NCBI GenBank assembly: GCA_022706085.1
Contig: JAKJDF010000005.1
Span: 124,001-188,000 of the forward strand
Source of the DNA: Candidatus Latescibacterota bacterium
Lineage (GTDB): Bacteria > Latescibacterota > MWCZ01
Length of the DNA: 64,000 nucleotides
Reading direction: 5' to 3'
The stretch's first letter is position 1. Every line of letters starts with the position of its first letter. Made by a program: the position numbers and the translations under genes. Below the pieces are notes generated by a model. That model ran no database searches. It saw only the letters and a list, made by a program, of their open reading frames with translations, and had not been told where the DNA came from. Below are positions 17,647 to 29,600 of the stretch, piece after piece.

Positions 17647-19530
17647 CTAATCCTGGAAGCCAACCCATTTGAGGCCGGGCACTTCATTTCCCGCGGCATC
17701 GGTCAGGCGCAGATAGAACCCCCATCGCTTGCCTCCCGCGTCTCCACATTTCACGAGAATTTCCGAACGTCCTGCCGGCAATTCCACCTCAAAGTTGTCA
17801 TCATCGATCGCGGCCGCTCTCTGTTCGCGGATATCGTGCACCTGCCTGCCATTCACGTACACGCGGCCGTAGTCATTGCTGCCGAACCGGAACCAGACTC
17901 GTTGCCTGCGCGGGCTCTCTACCCAGGCCACGCTGTAGGCAAGGGGCAGACCCGGCTTTCCGAAAAGAGCATAGAGGTCGACGTAACCCGTGGGATCAGT
18001 CGCGGACTCGCGCCAGCGCAGAACACGCAGCGAATCGGGATATGAGGGGTCGCCGGCGCAGGCGGCATTGAGATCAACTCCACGTTCCGGCGGGTACACA
18101 ACATCGAAGTTATCCATGAAGTTCGGGAACGGGCCCACATACCACCAGCGTGGCGCAAATCCCGTGAACGGGGGAAATCCCCGGTGTTCGCGTATCGAGG
18201 CCGCAGTTACCTCAAAAAGAGGATCCTGCATGACGGGGCGCGCCCGAAGTATGCGGAGGTATTCCGGCAGATTCCAGACCGTCGGCAGCGTATCGTTCGG
18301 AGTAGCACGATAGCGAACCATCTCCTCTGGCGTCATCCGCCACAGGACGGTTCCATGGCAGTAGAGCCACATGAAACGTCGCGAGAGCGAACGCGCACCG
18401 GCAAACTGCCATTCGAAGTTCTCCACCGGGTAGTTCTCTGTCTTGTCCGCATAAGAGCCGACCCATTCCCCCGGATACGTGGATCGCTTGCCGGTGTAGC
18501 CGTATGGCTTCCCGGTGGAGTCCTTGAACTCGTAATAGAACCCGAGAGGCCAGATACCCATACTGAGTCCGCACCGCCGCATCCAGTAGTCGAGCACCTC
18601 CGGCGTGGCGGCTTTCCTCAACGCGAATCGCGCAGATTCACTCGTCCAGTTGTTGATCGTGGCCAGGCCGCGGGGGCGGAGGTTCAGGTACGACCGTTCC
18701 GTGCACAGATGCAGCCCTCCCGGCGCATCCCGTTCCGCCATGCCACGAGTGAGGCCGACGAACATGTCAACCCCAAGCCAGCCTTCGTAATTGTCCGGGT
18801 TCTCCGGAAGAAGCCAGAAGATCATGTCGGGAAACTCATCCAGCATCGCCGACATGATTTCGTACCCCCGTCGTTGAACCATCCGGCGGATTTCTGCTTC
18901 GGGCGGGTACCCCGGTTCGCTGTACCTGGGGTTGCGGAGCAGGTACCAGTCGGAGATGTATTCGTGGTCGAACGCAATACCTGCAAACCCGGCTTCACGG
19001 GCGAAGATTGCGCCCTGGCGGAAGTTCTCGACGATCGTCGCCCAGCCGGCGTCATCAAACCAGTCGGGCACGGGTTGAGCTACGGAGACCTGAACACTGT
19101 TGAACTCCACTCCGGCATCCCGGCAGGCCTGGTTCATACGTTTGCAAAGCTTCAGCAGGGAGTTCTCCGCGCCCACGACTCTCGTGCCCGGAGGGTCATC
19201 CGTGTAACGATTTGCGGCCCAGACGTCACTGTGCCAGCTTCCCATCAGCCCCGACATCATGATGCCGTCCACGCCGTTGGAACCGAAATACTCGGCCTTT
19301 TCCAGCAGATAAAGCGGCGAAACCGTCACAAAGAGGATGGTTCCGACACGCTCCGGGTTCGGGTCAGGGCGCAAATGAGGTGTGGGGACGAGGCGAACCG
19401 GTGGCGTGGCGTATTCCGGAGCAGGTCGGGGAGCCACCCTGCGCGTCCCTGCACACGCCGCACAGAGAACAGCGCAAAGAAACGGCGTGAGAAGCCGCAG
19501 ACGCCTTCTGACGTGGTGATATCCGTTCAC
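17647..19530 (-). CDS. Secreted glycosidase-like protein with C-terminal binding domain
   Basis: About 627 aa. The GTG at 19530 has GGAG nine bases upstream and gives a basic then hydrophobic signal sequence (RLRLLTPFLCAVLCAACAG) with Cys at 19, 23 and 26, so an exported protein or lipoprotein is likely although the lipobox is not canonical. The middle (GTILFVTVSPLYLLEKAEYF, DGIMMSGLMGSW, AGFAGIAFDHEYISDWY, MIFWLLPEN) reads like a TIM-barrel hydrolase with acidic residues at strand ends. The end (WWYVGPFPN, RVWFRFGSNDYGRVYVNGR, GRSEILVKCGDAGG) looks like a galactose-binding-type beta-sandwich. I cannot assign a GH family. It is divergent from a CBM9-like protein, and glycan degradation is the most likely role. 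Confidence 0.6.
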   Translation of the reverse strand: MNGYHHVRRRLRLLTPFLCAVLCAACAGTRRVAPRPAPEYATPPVRLVPTPHLRPDPNPERVGTILFVTVSPLYLLEKAEYFGSNGVDGIMMSGLMGSWHSDVWAANRYTDDPPGTRVVGAENSLLKLCKRMNQACRDAGVEFNSVQVSVAQPVPDWFDDAGWATIVENFRQGAIFAREAGFAGIAFDHEYISDWYLLRNPRYSEPGYPPEAEIRRMVQRRGYEIMSAMLDEFPDMIFWLLPENPDNYEGWLGVDMFVGLTRGMAERDAPGGLHLCTERSYLNLRPRGLATINNWTSESARFALRKAATPEVLDYWMRRCGLSMGIWPLGFYYEFKDSTGKPYGYTGKRSTYPGEWVGSYADKTENYPVENFEWQFAGARSLSRRFMWLYCHGTVLWRMTPEEMVRYRATPNDTLPTVWNLPEYLRILRARPVMQDPLFEVTAASIREHRGFPPFTGFAPRWWYVGPFPNFMDNFDVVYPPERGVDLNAACAGDPSYPDSLRVLRWRESATDPTGYVDLYALFGKPGLPLAYSVAWVESPRRQRVWFRFGSNDYGRVYVNGRQVHDIREQRAAAIDDDNFEVELPAGRSEILVKCGDAGGKRWGFYLRLTDAAGNEVPGLKWVGFQD

Positions 19531-19756
19531 TGAATCGATCTCCAGAGCGTTTGTGGTTGGCAGCTTTGAACCGCAGGATTCCAAAACGGGGTCGGTACTG
19601 AAGTTTCCCTGGCGGAACATTCAATATCTGGCGGCAACGGGACCGGGCGCAACCGGACAGCAATTGCGCGCACCCCGCGGCGGGCGGTATTCTTCTTTTT
19701 CCTGAGGGCGCAGGGTGTGGCCTGCGCCCGAACATACGACGCTCTCGAAAGCCGCC

Positions 19757-20401
19757 ATGCAATCTCCAATCCCACGTTCCGCGCTGTTCAATTTCGCCAC
19801 CAGGGTCTTCCCGGCACGCGGAATTGCGCTGGATGGTGTATGCGAGGAGTGGGATACGCGCCACCGGCTGCCTGACCTCGCGCTGGATGGCGAAGCCTTT
19901 GCCACGGTGTGGATGGCCTGGGAACCCGATGCGCTGTGGTTCGCGGTGAAGGTGCCACGCACCCGCGCCCCGCAGGTAATCCCCAACCGACCGGCGAGCG
20001 GGGACTGCGTGGAGCTGTACATCGACACGCGGGACGTCCGGTCTGCGCACCGGGCCGGGCGCTACTGCCACAAGTTTGTGTTCGCGCCTCAGGGACGGGC
20101 TGGACGGGCACGGCACCCTTTTTTTGAGCACGCTGAGATTGCCCGGGCAACAGCATCCCCGCCGAAAGTAACTCCCGATCAGGTGGAGGTGGCCGCCTCA
20201 ATCGAACCGGAATCGTATTCGATGGAGATTCGCCTTCCCGCGCAGGCGCTCTTCGGGTACGACGTGGAAACCAACCGCCGGCTCGGCCTGGCGTATGTCA
20301 TCCACGACATCGAGCGGCCTATGCAAGTGTGGCCTCACAGCGCGGATCTGCCGGTCTGGGTTGATCCCGCGCTCTGGGCGGTGGCGGAGCTGGTGGATTA
20401 G
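19757..20401 (+). CDS. CBM9-like / DOMON-type carbohydrate-binding protein
   Basis: About 214 aa. The pattern ARGIALDGVCEEWDTRHRL, ATVWMAWEPDALWFAVKV and GDCVELYIDTRDV followed by CHKFVF is typical of the carbohydrate-binding family 9-like fold (sugar-binding beta-sandwich found alone or attached to hydrolases). The C-terminus has YSMEIRLPAQALFG and LGLAYVIHDIE, also seen in this fold. No clear signal peptide is visible, which is odd for a glycan-binding module. The start is uncertain: the ATG at 19757 is used, a GTG at 19715 is possible. It is divergent from the secreted glycosidase-like gene, 226 bp apart. Confidence 0.65.
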   Translation: MQSPIPRSALFNFATRVFPARGIALDGVCEEWDTRHRLPDLALDGEAFATVWMAWEPDALWFAVKVPRTRAPQVIPNRPASGDCVELYIDTRDVRSAHRAGRYCHKFVFAPQGRAGRARHPFFEHAEIARATASPPKVTPDQVEVAASIEPESYSMEIRLPAQALFGYDVETNRRLGLAYVIHDIERPMQVWPHSADLPVWVDPALWAVAELVD

Positions 20402-20435
20402 GCAAGTTGCCCGCGGACACCCGCGGGCAACTTGC
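20402..20435 (+). terminator. Perfect 15-bp hairpin after CBM9-like gene
   Basis: GCAAGTTGCCCGCGG and its exact reverse complement are separated by ACAC, directly after the stop codon. There is no T-run, so it may act as an mRNA 3' end stabiliser or a weak terminator. Confidence 0.5.
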
Positions 20436-20501
20436 GGGAATCCGGCCTCAGCAAACCGCTACCTCCACAACAAGACGAAGCCCCCTCACCTTCGGAGGGT
20501 C

Positions 20502-20553
20502 GGATCATCCCGATACGCCGCCCGCGTCGGCACGCGGGCGCCACTCGACGACC
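20502..20553. repeat. Palindromic repeat family A, copy 3
   Basis: GGATCATCCCGATAC at the left and GCCACTCGACGACC at the right, with the inner stem GCCCGCG/CGCGGGC. It lies between the convergent CBM9-like gene and the giant beta-helix gene. Confidence 0.6.
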
Positions 20554-20620
20554 GTTCACCGCGCCTCGTTCGCAGCAGAGAACCTGGGAACCCCTCGATG
20601 AGCGGTGATTGCGGCAACGT

Positions 20621-20657
20621 CAAAAAAAAGCGGGGTGAGCGTTGCCGCCCACCCCGC
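20621..20657 (-). terminator. Intrinsic terminator of the giant beta-helix gene
   Basis: On the minus strand GCGGGGTG and CACCCCGC form an 8-bp stem around a 12-base loop and are followed by a run of eight T. It starts 20 bases after the stop of the 3048 aa gene. Confidence 0.85.
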
Positions 20658-20677
20658 GTTCGCATGCTCGTTTTTGT

Positions 20678-23600
20678 TTACTTCACCATTACCATGCGCT
20701 TTACCAGCACGCCGTTCGGCGCAACGAGGCGGTAGATGTAGGTGCCGCTCGCAGCATCGCGGCCCAGGGCATCGCGTCCGTCCCATGTTATTGAGTGCAC
20801 GCCGGCTTCCATCTTCGCGTCAACCAGCGTCCGGACAACGCGTCCAGTGACGTCGTACACGATAAGCTGCACACGGCCCTCAACCGGCAATCCGAAGCGG
20901 ATGGTCGTCGTCGGGTTGAACGGGTTGGGTGTGTTCTGCTCGAGTGCGAATTCCACCGGCCTGACAACACGCAGAATCGGTGTCATGCCTTCGTTCAGCT
21001 CCATGGACGCGATGGAAGGCGGCGCCAGAAGCCTGCCATCATCCACGAGGCGGATCAGCACCGGGCTCGTGAAGTCCGTCCGTGCGAACGCCACTCGGAC
21101 GATCTCCCCCTCGCGATTGGTGGCATAATACTGGCCCGCCTCAGCCGACAGGGCGACATCCGAGCCAACGTTGAACGCAAACTCACCCGCCATCAGGCCT
21201 TCCGGGTTATCCGCCCGGAGTTCCCACGCGGAGCCGGACCGTTCCCACGTGAGCGTGCGCGGGCTCGCGGGTATGGCCAGTTTGGCCGGATTGTAATAGC
21301 CCTCGTCCAGCGGGAAGGTGAAGTCCTCGCCCAGACTCAGCCTGAGCCACTTGAAGAGGATCATCGCTGCGTCCAGCGCCGTCGCACGGCCGTTGTTGGT
21401 GACGTCAGCCAGCGCAAACGGGATGGAAGGGATCAGTTTTACGCTGAACTGCAGCACCTGCGACGCGTCCTGTCCCGAAATAGTGCCGTCCATGGTCACG
21501 TCGCCGGTCCTGAACTCCAGCGGGAACGCGCCCATGTCCGCACGTGTTCCATTGGGGTCCGGTGCGCCGGCCGGATCGCCGGTGTTGATGCAGGGGGAGT
21601 AAGCGGTGAGACGGTAATCTGCTGTCTGGACGTCCACGAAGAGTGGGTCGGCGCTGATGTTGCCGATGCCTTCCCATACCATCCCTTCATCCATCTGCAC
21701 GTCGCTGTAGGTGATCCCGGGCAAAGCTGCTGTCCCCGCGGGTTTGGTCACCGGAAGGGCAATGGCCATCGAGATCTGGTCCGGGGTGTTGCCCCACACT
21801 ATTGAACTCGAAAGAGAAAACTCCCCGTCTGCCACGATTCCGCCGCCGTAGGTTATCGGCAGAACGTCCGACGTCCCCGCAGGCTTGACCGCGATCGGCC
21901 CTCCGGACTCCGCACCGGTTGCCGTGTTCCCAGAGAAGGTGCAATTCACAAATGACGTGCCGGGCACCTGTTGTGTCCGCGCAAACGCGGCTGGCCTTGC
22001 AGCCAGCGGCGCTCTGAGCGAATCCGGCAACCCAATCGCCGGTTTGACACCCTGAACCGGGGTTGCCGCGTAGGCGCCGCCTCCGGCCGCCGCCGTGTTA
22101 CCAGAAAACAGACAGTTTTGGAATTCCACCGGCGAAGGATAGTACGGGTCGTTGGTGATCATCACGCCGCCGCCTTTTCCGTCCGCCGTGTTGCCACGGA
22201 ATCCGCATCGTTCCAGAAACGCGTAGGAAGCTTCCACGTACCCACCGCCACCCCCGACTCCTTCGAAGAAGCCGCTCGTGTCCACGGCAGTGTTGTTCCT
22301 GAACTCGGTATCATTCGCCATCAAACCACCGTACACGGCAATGAAACCGCCTCCAAGGCCCGCATGCGCGGCGTTGTTCTCCACGATGCAGGAGTTCAGC
22401 ATGATGCCGCCCTCCATCGCGGCAAGACCGCCACCATACATGGCCTGATTCCCGTGGATGCGTGAGTGAGAAATGTCCACTGATGTTCCGAGAACTCTCA
22501 CACCACCTCCCATCATGCCAAAAAAGCCCAAATCGGCGTTGGGATCCGCCCCGTCCCCATCCGCACCCGTGATTTCCACATACTGGAGCGTCGAAGATCC
22601 CTCGCCCTGCACTGCCACTGGTTTGGCGACCGGCGCCTGCGCGTTCGCCGGTTTCCCCAGCTGCCCGGCAAAGAACAGCCCGCCCCATTCAGGCGCAACT
22701 CCGGGGAAGAAGCGGATGCCGTTGCCTTCGCCCTCTTCGCCCAGCGCCTGCAAGGAGCCTTCTACCAGGAGCGGAACATCGGCGTCAAACAGCACGTCTA
22801 CGCCGGGTTCCATGGTGAGCGTGGCGCCCGAAGGCACCCACACCGGCGCTCCGACGCGGTACGTGCCACGCGTCCACGTACCCGCGAGATCGCCCCAGAC
22901 GTACCCGGTCAGGTCGAAATAGAACGCTCCTATGTCAGACCTAGATCCATCGGGATCCAGCGGGCTGTTCACGCTGCCCGTGTTGACACAGGGTGAACCG
23001 AGTTTCAGGTGGAAATCCCCTCCCGCAGAGTCAACGAACATCGGGTCGGCGCTGATGCAGTTCCAGAGCTCACCGTCATATTCCCCGAGGAGGTTGGAGC
23101 CCATGATATCGAGCGAGCCGTTGTCGCCCACAGCGGCTTCATCCGGTCCGTTGCCCCAGAAGATCGAGCTGAGAATCGTCAGGTAGCCATCCGTGTACAC
23201 CGCGCCGCCAAACTGAGCAAACTGCGCGGTTCGGGCCGACCGGTTCAAGAGCGCATCGCCGGGTGGCAGGATGACAACCCCGTCGGCCTGAACGGCCTCG
23301 TTGGCGACGAAGGTGCACCTGTCAATGGACGTACTGCCATACCCGGAACTGTACACCGCGCCTGCGATGGTACTGCCGCTTCCTTCACCTCCAGTCCATC
23401 GCGGCACCGCCTTGTTGCCGACAAACACCGATTTCTCGATCGTCGCCTCGGTCTCCAGCCAGAGCGCGCCGCTGGAGGCGCCGGCGGTGTTGTTCTCGAA
23501 CCTACAACCGGAAATCGTTGCACTGGCGCCATAGAGGTCACCGGCAGCGCCTTCCCAGTATGACGTATTGCCCGTGAACACGCAGTTGGTGATCGTCAGC

Positions 23601-26600
23601 GCGCCGCCGGGGGCTTCGATGCCGCCGCCGTAGGAGTCCGTCGCGGCGTTACCCGAGATCGTGCAATCGGTGATATTTACGGTCGGTGTGTAACCGCTCT
23701 GGCCGTCGCCTCCTTCCTCTCCATACGCCTCGACGTATAGGCCGCCACCGACCACACCCGTGTTGTTGGTCACGGTGCTGTTACTGATCGCCAATACGGG
23801 TGCCCCTTCCGGGTAGTTGCTTTCGTAGTAAACACCCCCGCCCTGCCCGCCGATCTGCTCCCCGTATTCATCCGTCGCCCCTTCGGCGGTGTTGCCGCTG
23901 ATCGCTCCCCCGCTGATGGCGACAGAAGAGTTGTACGCGTACACGCCGCCGCCTGCGCCGCCGTCATAGTACCCGTAGGAATCCGCGACCGTTTTGACCG
24001 CATTCCCATTGATGGTGCCGCCAGAGACTGTCAGAGAGGACCCGTCCGCGTACACCCCGCCGCCGAAGCCGCCGCTGTTGCCGGTGATCTGGCAGTTCGT
24101 CAGCGTGGCTTCAGCGTTGAACAACCGCACGCCGCCGCCTTCGAGACCGACGAACGCTTTGTTGCCGGATATCACGCAGCCGGTTGCATCGATGGTCGCG
24201 CCGTAGCTGACGTTGATGCCGCCGCCAACCAGCATGGCACGGTTGTCGGTAATCTGGCAGTCAGTTGCCGTAACCGAAGACGTCCCTCTGGCATTGATTC
24301 CGGCGCCAAAGAAGGAGACGTTATTGTGGATCGACGTGTTGGCGATAGTGAGTTGCGCGTCGGTGACGAACACCGCACCACCCGCATCCTCGTAGTAATC
24401 CACGTTGAACGCAGGGCGGCGTGAAGGCGTTGAGGACTCGCTGGTCGCGCCTGTCGAGCCCCGTGCGGCACGTTGAGCCCGGCGCTCCGCCTTCGTGAGG
24501 CGGGGTCTCGTCTCCGGGGCTGTCGGTGGTCGAACGGTTGCGCGCAGTTGCTCGAGGATGGCGGCTTCGTCCGCGGCGCGGTCCCCGGCCGCAGGCTTCA
24601 CGCCCTGCCCGCCGACGCCAGAAATCACGTACACGCCGCTGATATCGGCCCACTGGATGGTGTGCGAGCCACCGGTTATACGGATACCGCCCCACCGCGC
24701 CTGATCCACGTCAGGACGGAAGTATATCTTCCCAGCTTCGGTTCCCGCCGCGGTCAACGTCCCTTCCACCACCAGCGCCGCGTCCGCCGCCGCCAGCACC
24801 TCTACGCCGGGATCTATCACCAGCGTGGCGCCTTCCGGAACGGTCACTGAGCCGGCTAACCGGTACGGGCTGTCCTGCAGCGTCCAGTGGAGGTTTGTCA
24901 ACTGGCCGTAGAGGTAGCTGGCGTTGAACGCGAACGCGCCCATGTCCACGCCGTTTTCGCCCGCGCCGATGCACGGCGAGCCCGCCTGAAGCCGCAGGTT
25001 GTAATTCACAGGTCCCGCTTCAACGAAAAGGGGAAGCAGGGAAATGTTGCTCTCGTCAAACCAACTCATGTCATCGACGATGTCGTTGAATCGCATGGTC
25101 AGAGGCGCAGCAGGGGCCGCCTTCCCGAGAGCCGCCGCGGAGGAGCCGGCCGGGCGTGCCATTCCCGGGCCAAACACCTGTCCTTGCGCACCCCAGAGGA
25201 TGGAATTGACGATGCTTGCGGTGCCGTAATTCGAGCAGTATACCCCGTTTCCACCATCGTATTGTGCGCTGTTGTCCACGATCGTGCAGTTCGTCAGCGC
25301 AGCGTGGGCTTCTTCTCCCACGTAGACCCCACCGCCCCCACCATAACTCGTGTTGGCGACGAGAACCGTTCTGTCGACGGTTACTGCGCTCAAATAGTCA
25401 ACATATACGCCGCCGCCGCTACCATTTTGAGCCTGGTTGTGCGAGAACTCTCCGTTCGTGATAGCCATGTCGGCATTCGATACATACACCGCGCCGCCGA
25501 TCCCCCCGACACACATGAAGATGTCCACGTGGTCGAGATCAGCCGAATACCGAGTTTCCGCATTGTTTGTTACGGAAACAGCGCCGCCACCCCAGAACTC
25601 CTCGCTTGCTGAATGCGCCCGGCTGATGTGGACATACTTGAGCAGGCTTTGCGCCGTTGGGTTCACGAACCGGACGCCGCCCCAGTACCCGGTGCCGTTG
25701 TAGGTGTCAAGCGGCATCTCCGTACGGAAGCGGATGCGCTCGCCCACCCTCTTGGACGTGCCCTCGGCGTGGAGCGAACCATTCACCACAAGCGGGGCGT
25801 CCGCGTCGAATACGAGGTCCGTGCCGGGCGGGATCGTCAGCACGTTTTCCGCCGGGATTGTCACCCGGTTCTTCACGCGCCACTCGCCCGGGGTCAGCGT
25901 GCGGCTGAACTCGGTTCCCGTAAGAATGTTGGTGCCGGTAAGGTCAAACCAGAATGCTCCCATATCGGCCACGGAGCCGTCCGGTTCCCGCGGCCCGGAC
26001 GGGCCGCCCGGATCACCGGTGTTGATACAGGGGGAACCCGCCTGCAGACGGTAATCGGTCGCGGCGTACGGGTTGTACGTGTTGAAGGGTTGGACGAAGA
26101 GGGGGTCGCTGGAGAAACAGCCCTCGAGCAAGTCCGCGAACCCGTCTGCGATGTCGCTGAACCGCACACTGGACCCAACGCCGTTTGCGGCTTTCGCAGG
26201 TGCCGCAGCCGCCCCCGCGGCCGGACGATAAATGGGTAACCCGCTTCCCCAGAGCTGGCCGTACTCACCCCAGACGATGGAGTTGTGGACACTGACAGTG
26301 GCCGATTCGGACCAGTAAATCCCGTTTCCGCCCGTCCCGTACGGGTTATACGCAATATTGTCGGAGAACGTGCATTGTTCGACCGTGGCCGACCCCGTGA
26401 AATCGACGCAAACAGCGCCACCGTACGCTTCCTGCTGGCTGTTATATACCCCCGCATAGTTGCGCACGAACAGCGATCTTGTGATCGCCGTCGGGCAGTC
26501 GGTGTGTATGGCACCTCCGCGGTCGCCGGAATTGAACTGAAAACGGCAATTGGCAACATTCGCGGTCCCGAGCAGGGTTTCGTTTTCGTAGTAGCCGTAA

Positions 26601-29600
26601 AGGTGCAGCGCACCACCATCGAAGTCGGTATGATTGCCCGATACTATGCAATCCGACAACGAAAGCGTCAGGCCCGGCATGTACACCTCCATGCCGCCGC
26701 CGAAGGTGTACGACGTGTTGCTGTCAATCAAGCACGCAACAAAACTCACCGCACCGGGAGTATTCGAGTTGTCGATATCTAGGCCTCCTCCGGCCACATA
26801 CCCCGTGTTGTGGCTGATGTCGCAGTTCTCGAACGAAGCCGTGGCATCGCGCAGGTAGACGCCGCCTCCGCAACTGGCGTAATTGTCCGTGATCTCCGAC
26901 CCCGCTGCTGTCAGGTTGGCACCATTCGCGACGTGGATCCCCCCACCGTCCTCCCCTTCATTCCCGTTGATAATCGAATTTGTTAGGGCAAGGCTTGTCC
27001 CGGGGTTGAGGACTACGATGGCACCGCCGGTGAAGTCGGGATCGTTATACGCCACTCTTGCGGTACGAGCCGGACGTGCAACGCGAGGTTGCCTCGCGGG
27101 CCGTTCTGTGGTCGCCGGGCGTGCCCTGCTGGCGAGTCTCTCGGCGCGGGCAGGCTTCAACCCTTGTCCACCCCACACGTACACGCCGGTAATCTCGACG
27201 TGCTCCAGCGTGTTCGCGCCGCCGGTGAACTTCAGGCCGCCCCAGTTGTACGAGGTTCCCGGCCCAAACCTGATCGGGCTGGCCTCCGTTCCTGCGGCGC
27301 TCAACGCGCCGTCGACGACAAACGGCACGTCCGCATCAAAAAATACTTCCACGCCCGGTTCGATGGTGAGGGTGTTACCCGCGGGCACAAACACCGTGCC
27401 GGTGACGCGGTAGGGGGAGTTCGCCGCAGACCAGGTGGTCGTTGTGACGGTAGCCGAAACGCTTGCCGGGTCACCGGTCCAGAGCTGGTTGACGGGAAAC
27501 ACACCCATATCCGCGCGCGTGCCGTCCGGGTCGGGGTGCGCACCCGGGTCGCCCGTGTCAATGCAGGGCGAACCGGTCGCAAGGCGGAGGAAGTCCGGGG
27601 AAGCAGGATCTGTGGACGCGAAGACGGGGTCGGCGTTAATGTTCCCGTCGCCGGGGTAACCGCCCTGAACGTCCGAAAAGCTGATCGTCGTAGTACCCCC
27701 GTTCAGGAAAACTTCATCCGGAAGATCACCCCACAGAATGCTCCCGGAAACGGTTGTCCAAGAAGAACCGCCGACCCACAAAGCACCGTGGCCAACCAGT
27801 ACCCTGTTCTCGGTAATAGTGCAATTTGTGATCGTAGCGCTGGAAGCCGGGCCCTCGTCAACGAGAAGAAAAGCACTACCTCCACCGTTAACACACACGT
27901 TCCGAGCGATAACGCATCGTGCGATTTCAGCGGTAGCACCTGAGCGGATATCGAAACCGCCACCTGAGTCCTCTGCTGTATTATCAACGATGGCGCAATC
28001 TGTTGCTATGACGCTGGCATAATTGGAAAGGAAGATCCCCCCACCATCGTTGTCTGCATGGTTATCCCTTACCACGACACGGTTGAGCGTGACACGTGTA
28101 CCGGATCCGTCGACAAAGATGCCACCCCCTCGGTTTTCAGGTTCTGCCCCCCCATCAGCGTGACCCTCGCTGATCCGCGCGTAACTGAGCCAGCTGGAAA
28201 CGGTGTCCCCGCTGACGAACCGCAATCCCCCCCACTCCGGCGCCGCGCCCTTTGCGAAGCGGACGCTGTCCGTTTGCGTTCCAAGCGCGCGTAATCCGCC
28301 CGCCACAATGAATTGCACGTCGGCGTCAAACAGCACGTCCACGCCCGGTTCGATGGTCAAGACGTCCCACGGGTCCACCGTGACCACATCCTTGACACGC
28401 ACGGTCTTGCCCGTCTGCCACGTCTGCGTGTAGAGGGTGCCGCGGGCGAAGATGATGTCCGGATAGTCCGCCGGGTCGAGCGCCAGAGCGCCCATGTCCG
28501 CGCGAGTCCCGTCGAGGTCGGTCGTGGTGGGGTCACCGGAGTCAATGCAGGGCGATGCGGGCTGAAGGCGGTAATCGCCCGTGGCGGCGCTCACGAAGAG
28601 CGGGTCGGCGTCAATGTTCCCCGTGCCGCCCCAGCCGCCCTGAACGTCGGAGTATGTTGCGTTGATGGCGGTGCTCTGGGCGTACATCTGGTTCGGCGTG
28701 TTGCCCCACACGACGCAGTTTTTCAGGTTCACCGTGGTGCTGTAGTACGTATATACCGCCCCGCCCAACCCCGTCTCCGTGATACTGTTCCCGACAAACG
28801 TGCAGTTTGTTGCGTTGAGGGTGGCATACCACTTGATGGACAGCGCGGCGCCGCGGCTTGCCGTGTTGTTCGCAAACACCGAACCTGTCACGGTCGCGAA
28901 CGCGTTCGCACCGTACAAAGCGAGTCCCGCGCCGTGGCTATTCCCAGTGTTGTTGCGAAAGATACAGTTGGTAATGGTGGTGTTGCTGTAGTTCTCCCCG
29001 TAGATCATCGCGTCGCTTGCTGCCGTGTTGTTCTCGATGAGGCAGTCGGTGAAGGTGGAGGTTACCACCTTTCCGGACGCGCCGTATAACTCAACGACGC
29101 CAGAATACGACCCCGCATGGTTCGCTCGGAACTCCGTTGACTGGAAGGAGACAAGCCCGGTGCTCTGGTCTACTGCCACGGCTCCACCACTTGTTCCGCT
29201 GGTGTTGCCTTCGAATTTGCAGGAGGAAAAAGACACCGCGCCCGCCGACGTGATGTAGACGGCGCCGCCCCAGGATGTGCTCGTGTTGCCCGTGAACGTG
29301 GTTGCCGTGAATTGCCCTGTGCCGCCGGTGGTGAACGCCACCGCGCCCCCGTGCAAAGCGGTGTTGCCCGAAAACAGGCAGTTTGACACGTTCACGCTGG
29401 TTCCCGCCCCGGTGACCATCAGCGCACCACCAAGGTTGGACGGTGCCGTACCCTCAGCTTTGCCGCCAGACAATTGCACATACTGGAACGTGCTGGCGGC
29501 GCCACCGGAAATGCGTATCCCGCCCCATTCCGGGGCCGTGCCGTTCATGAAGCGGATGTTCTGCGCTTCCGTGCCAGCGGCCTGGACGCTTCCCTGCACG

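Noticed and set aside
18184-19533. Plus-strand open frame of 449 codons
   Set aside because: It is antisense to the secreted glycosidase-like gene, whose signal peptide and motif content support the minus strand.
21700-27200. KPA-rich stretches as frameshifted coding sequence
   Set aside because: The main frame stays open on both sides with matching beta-helix motifs, so these are insertions in frame rather than reading errors.
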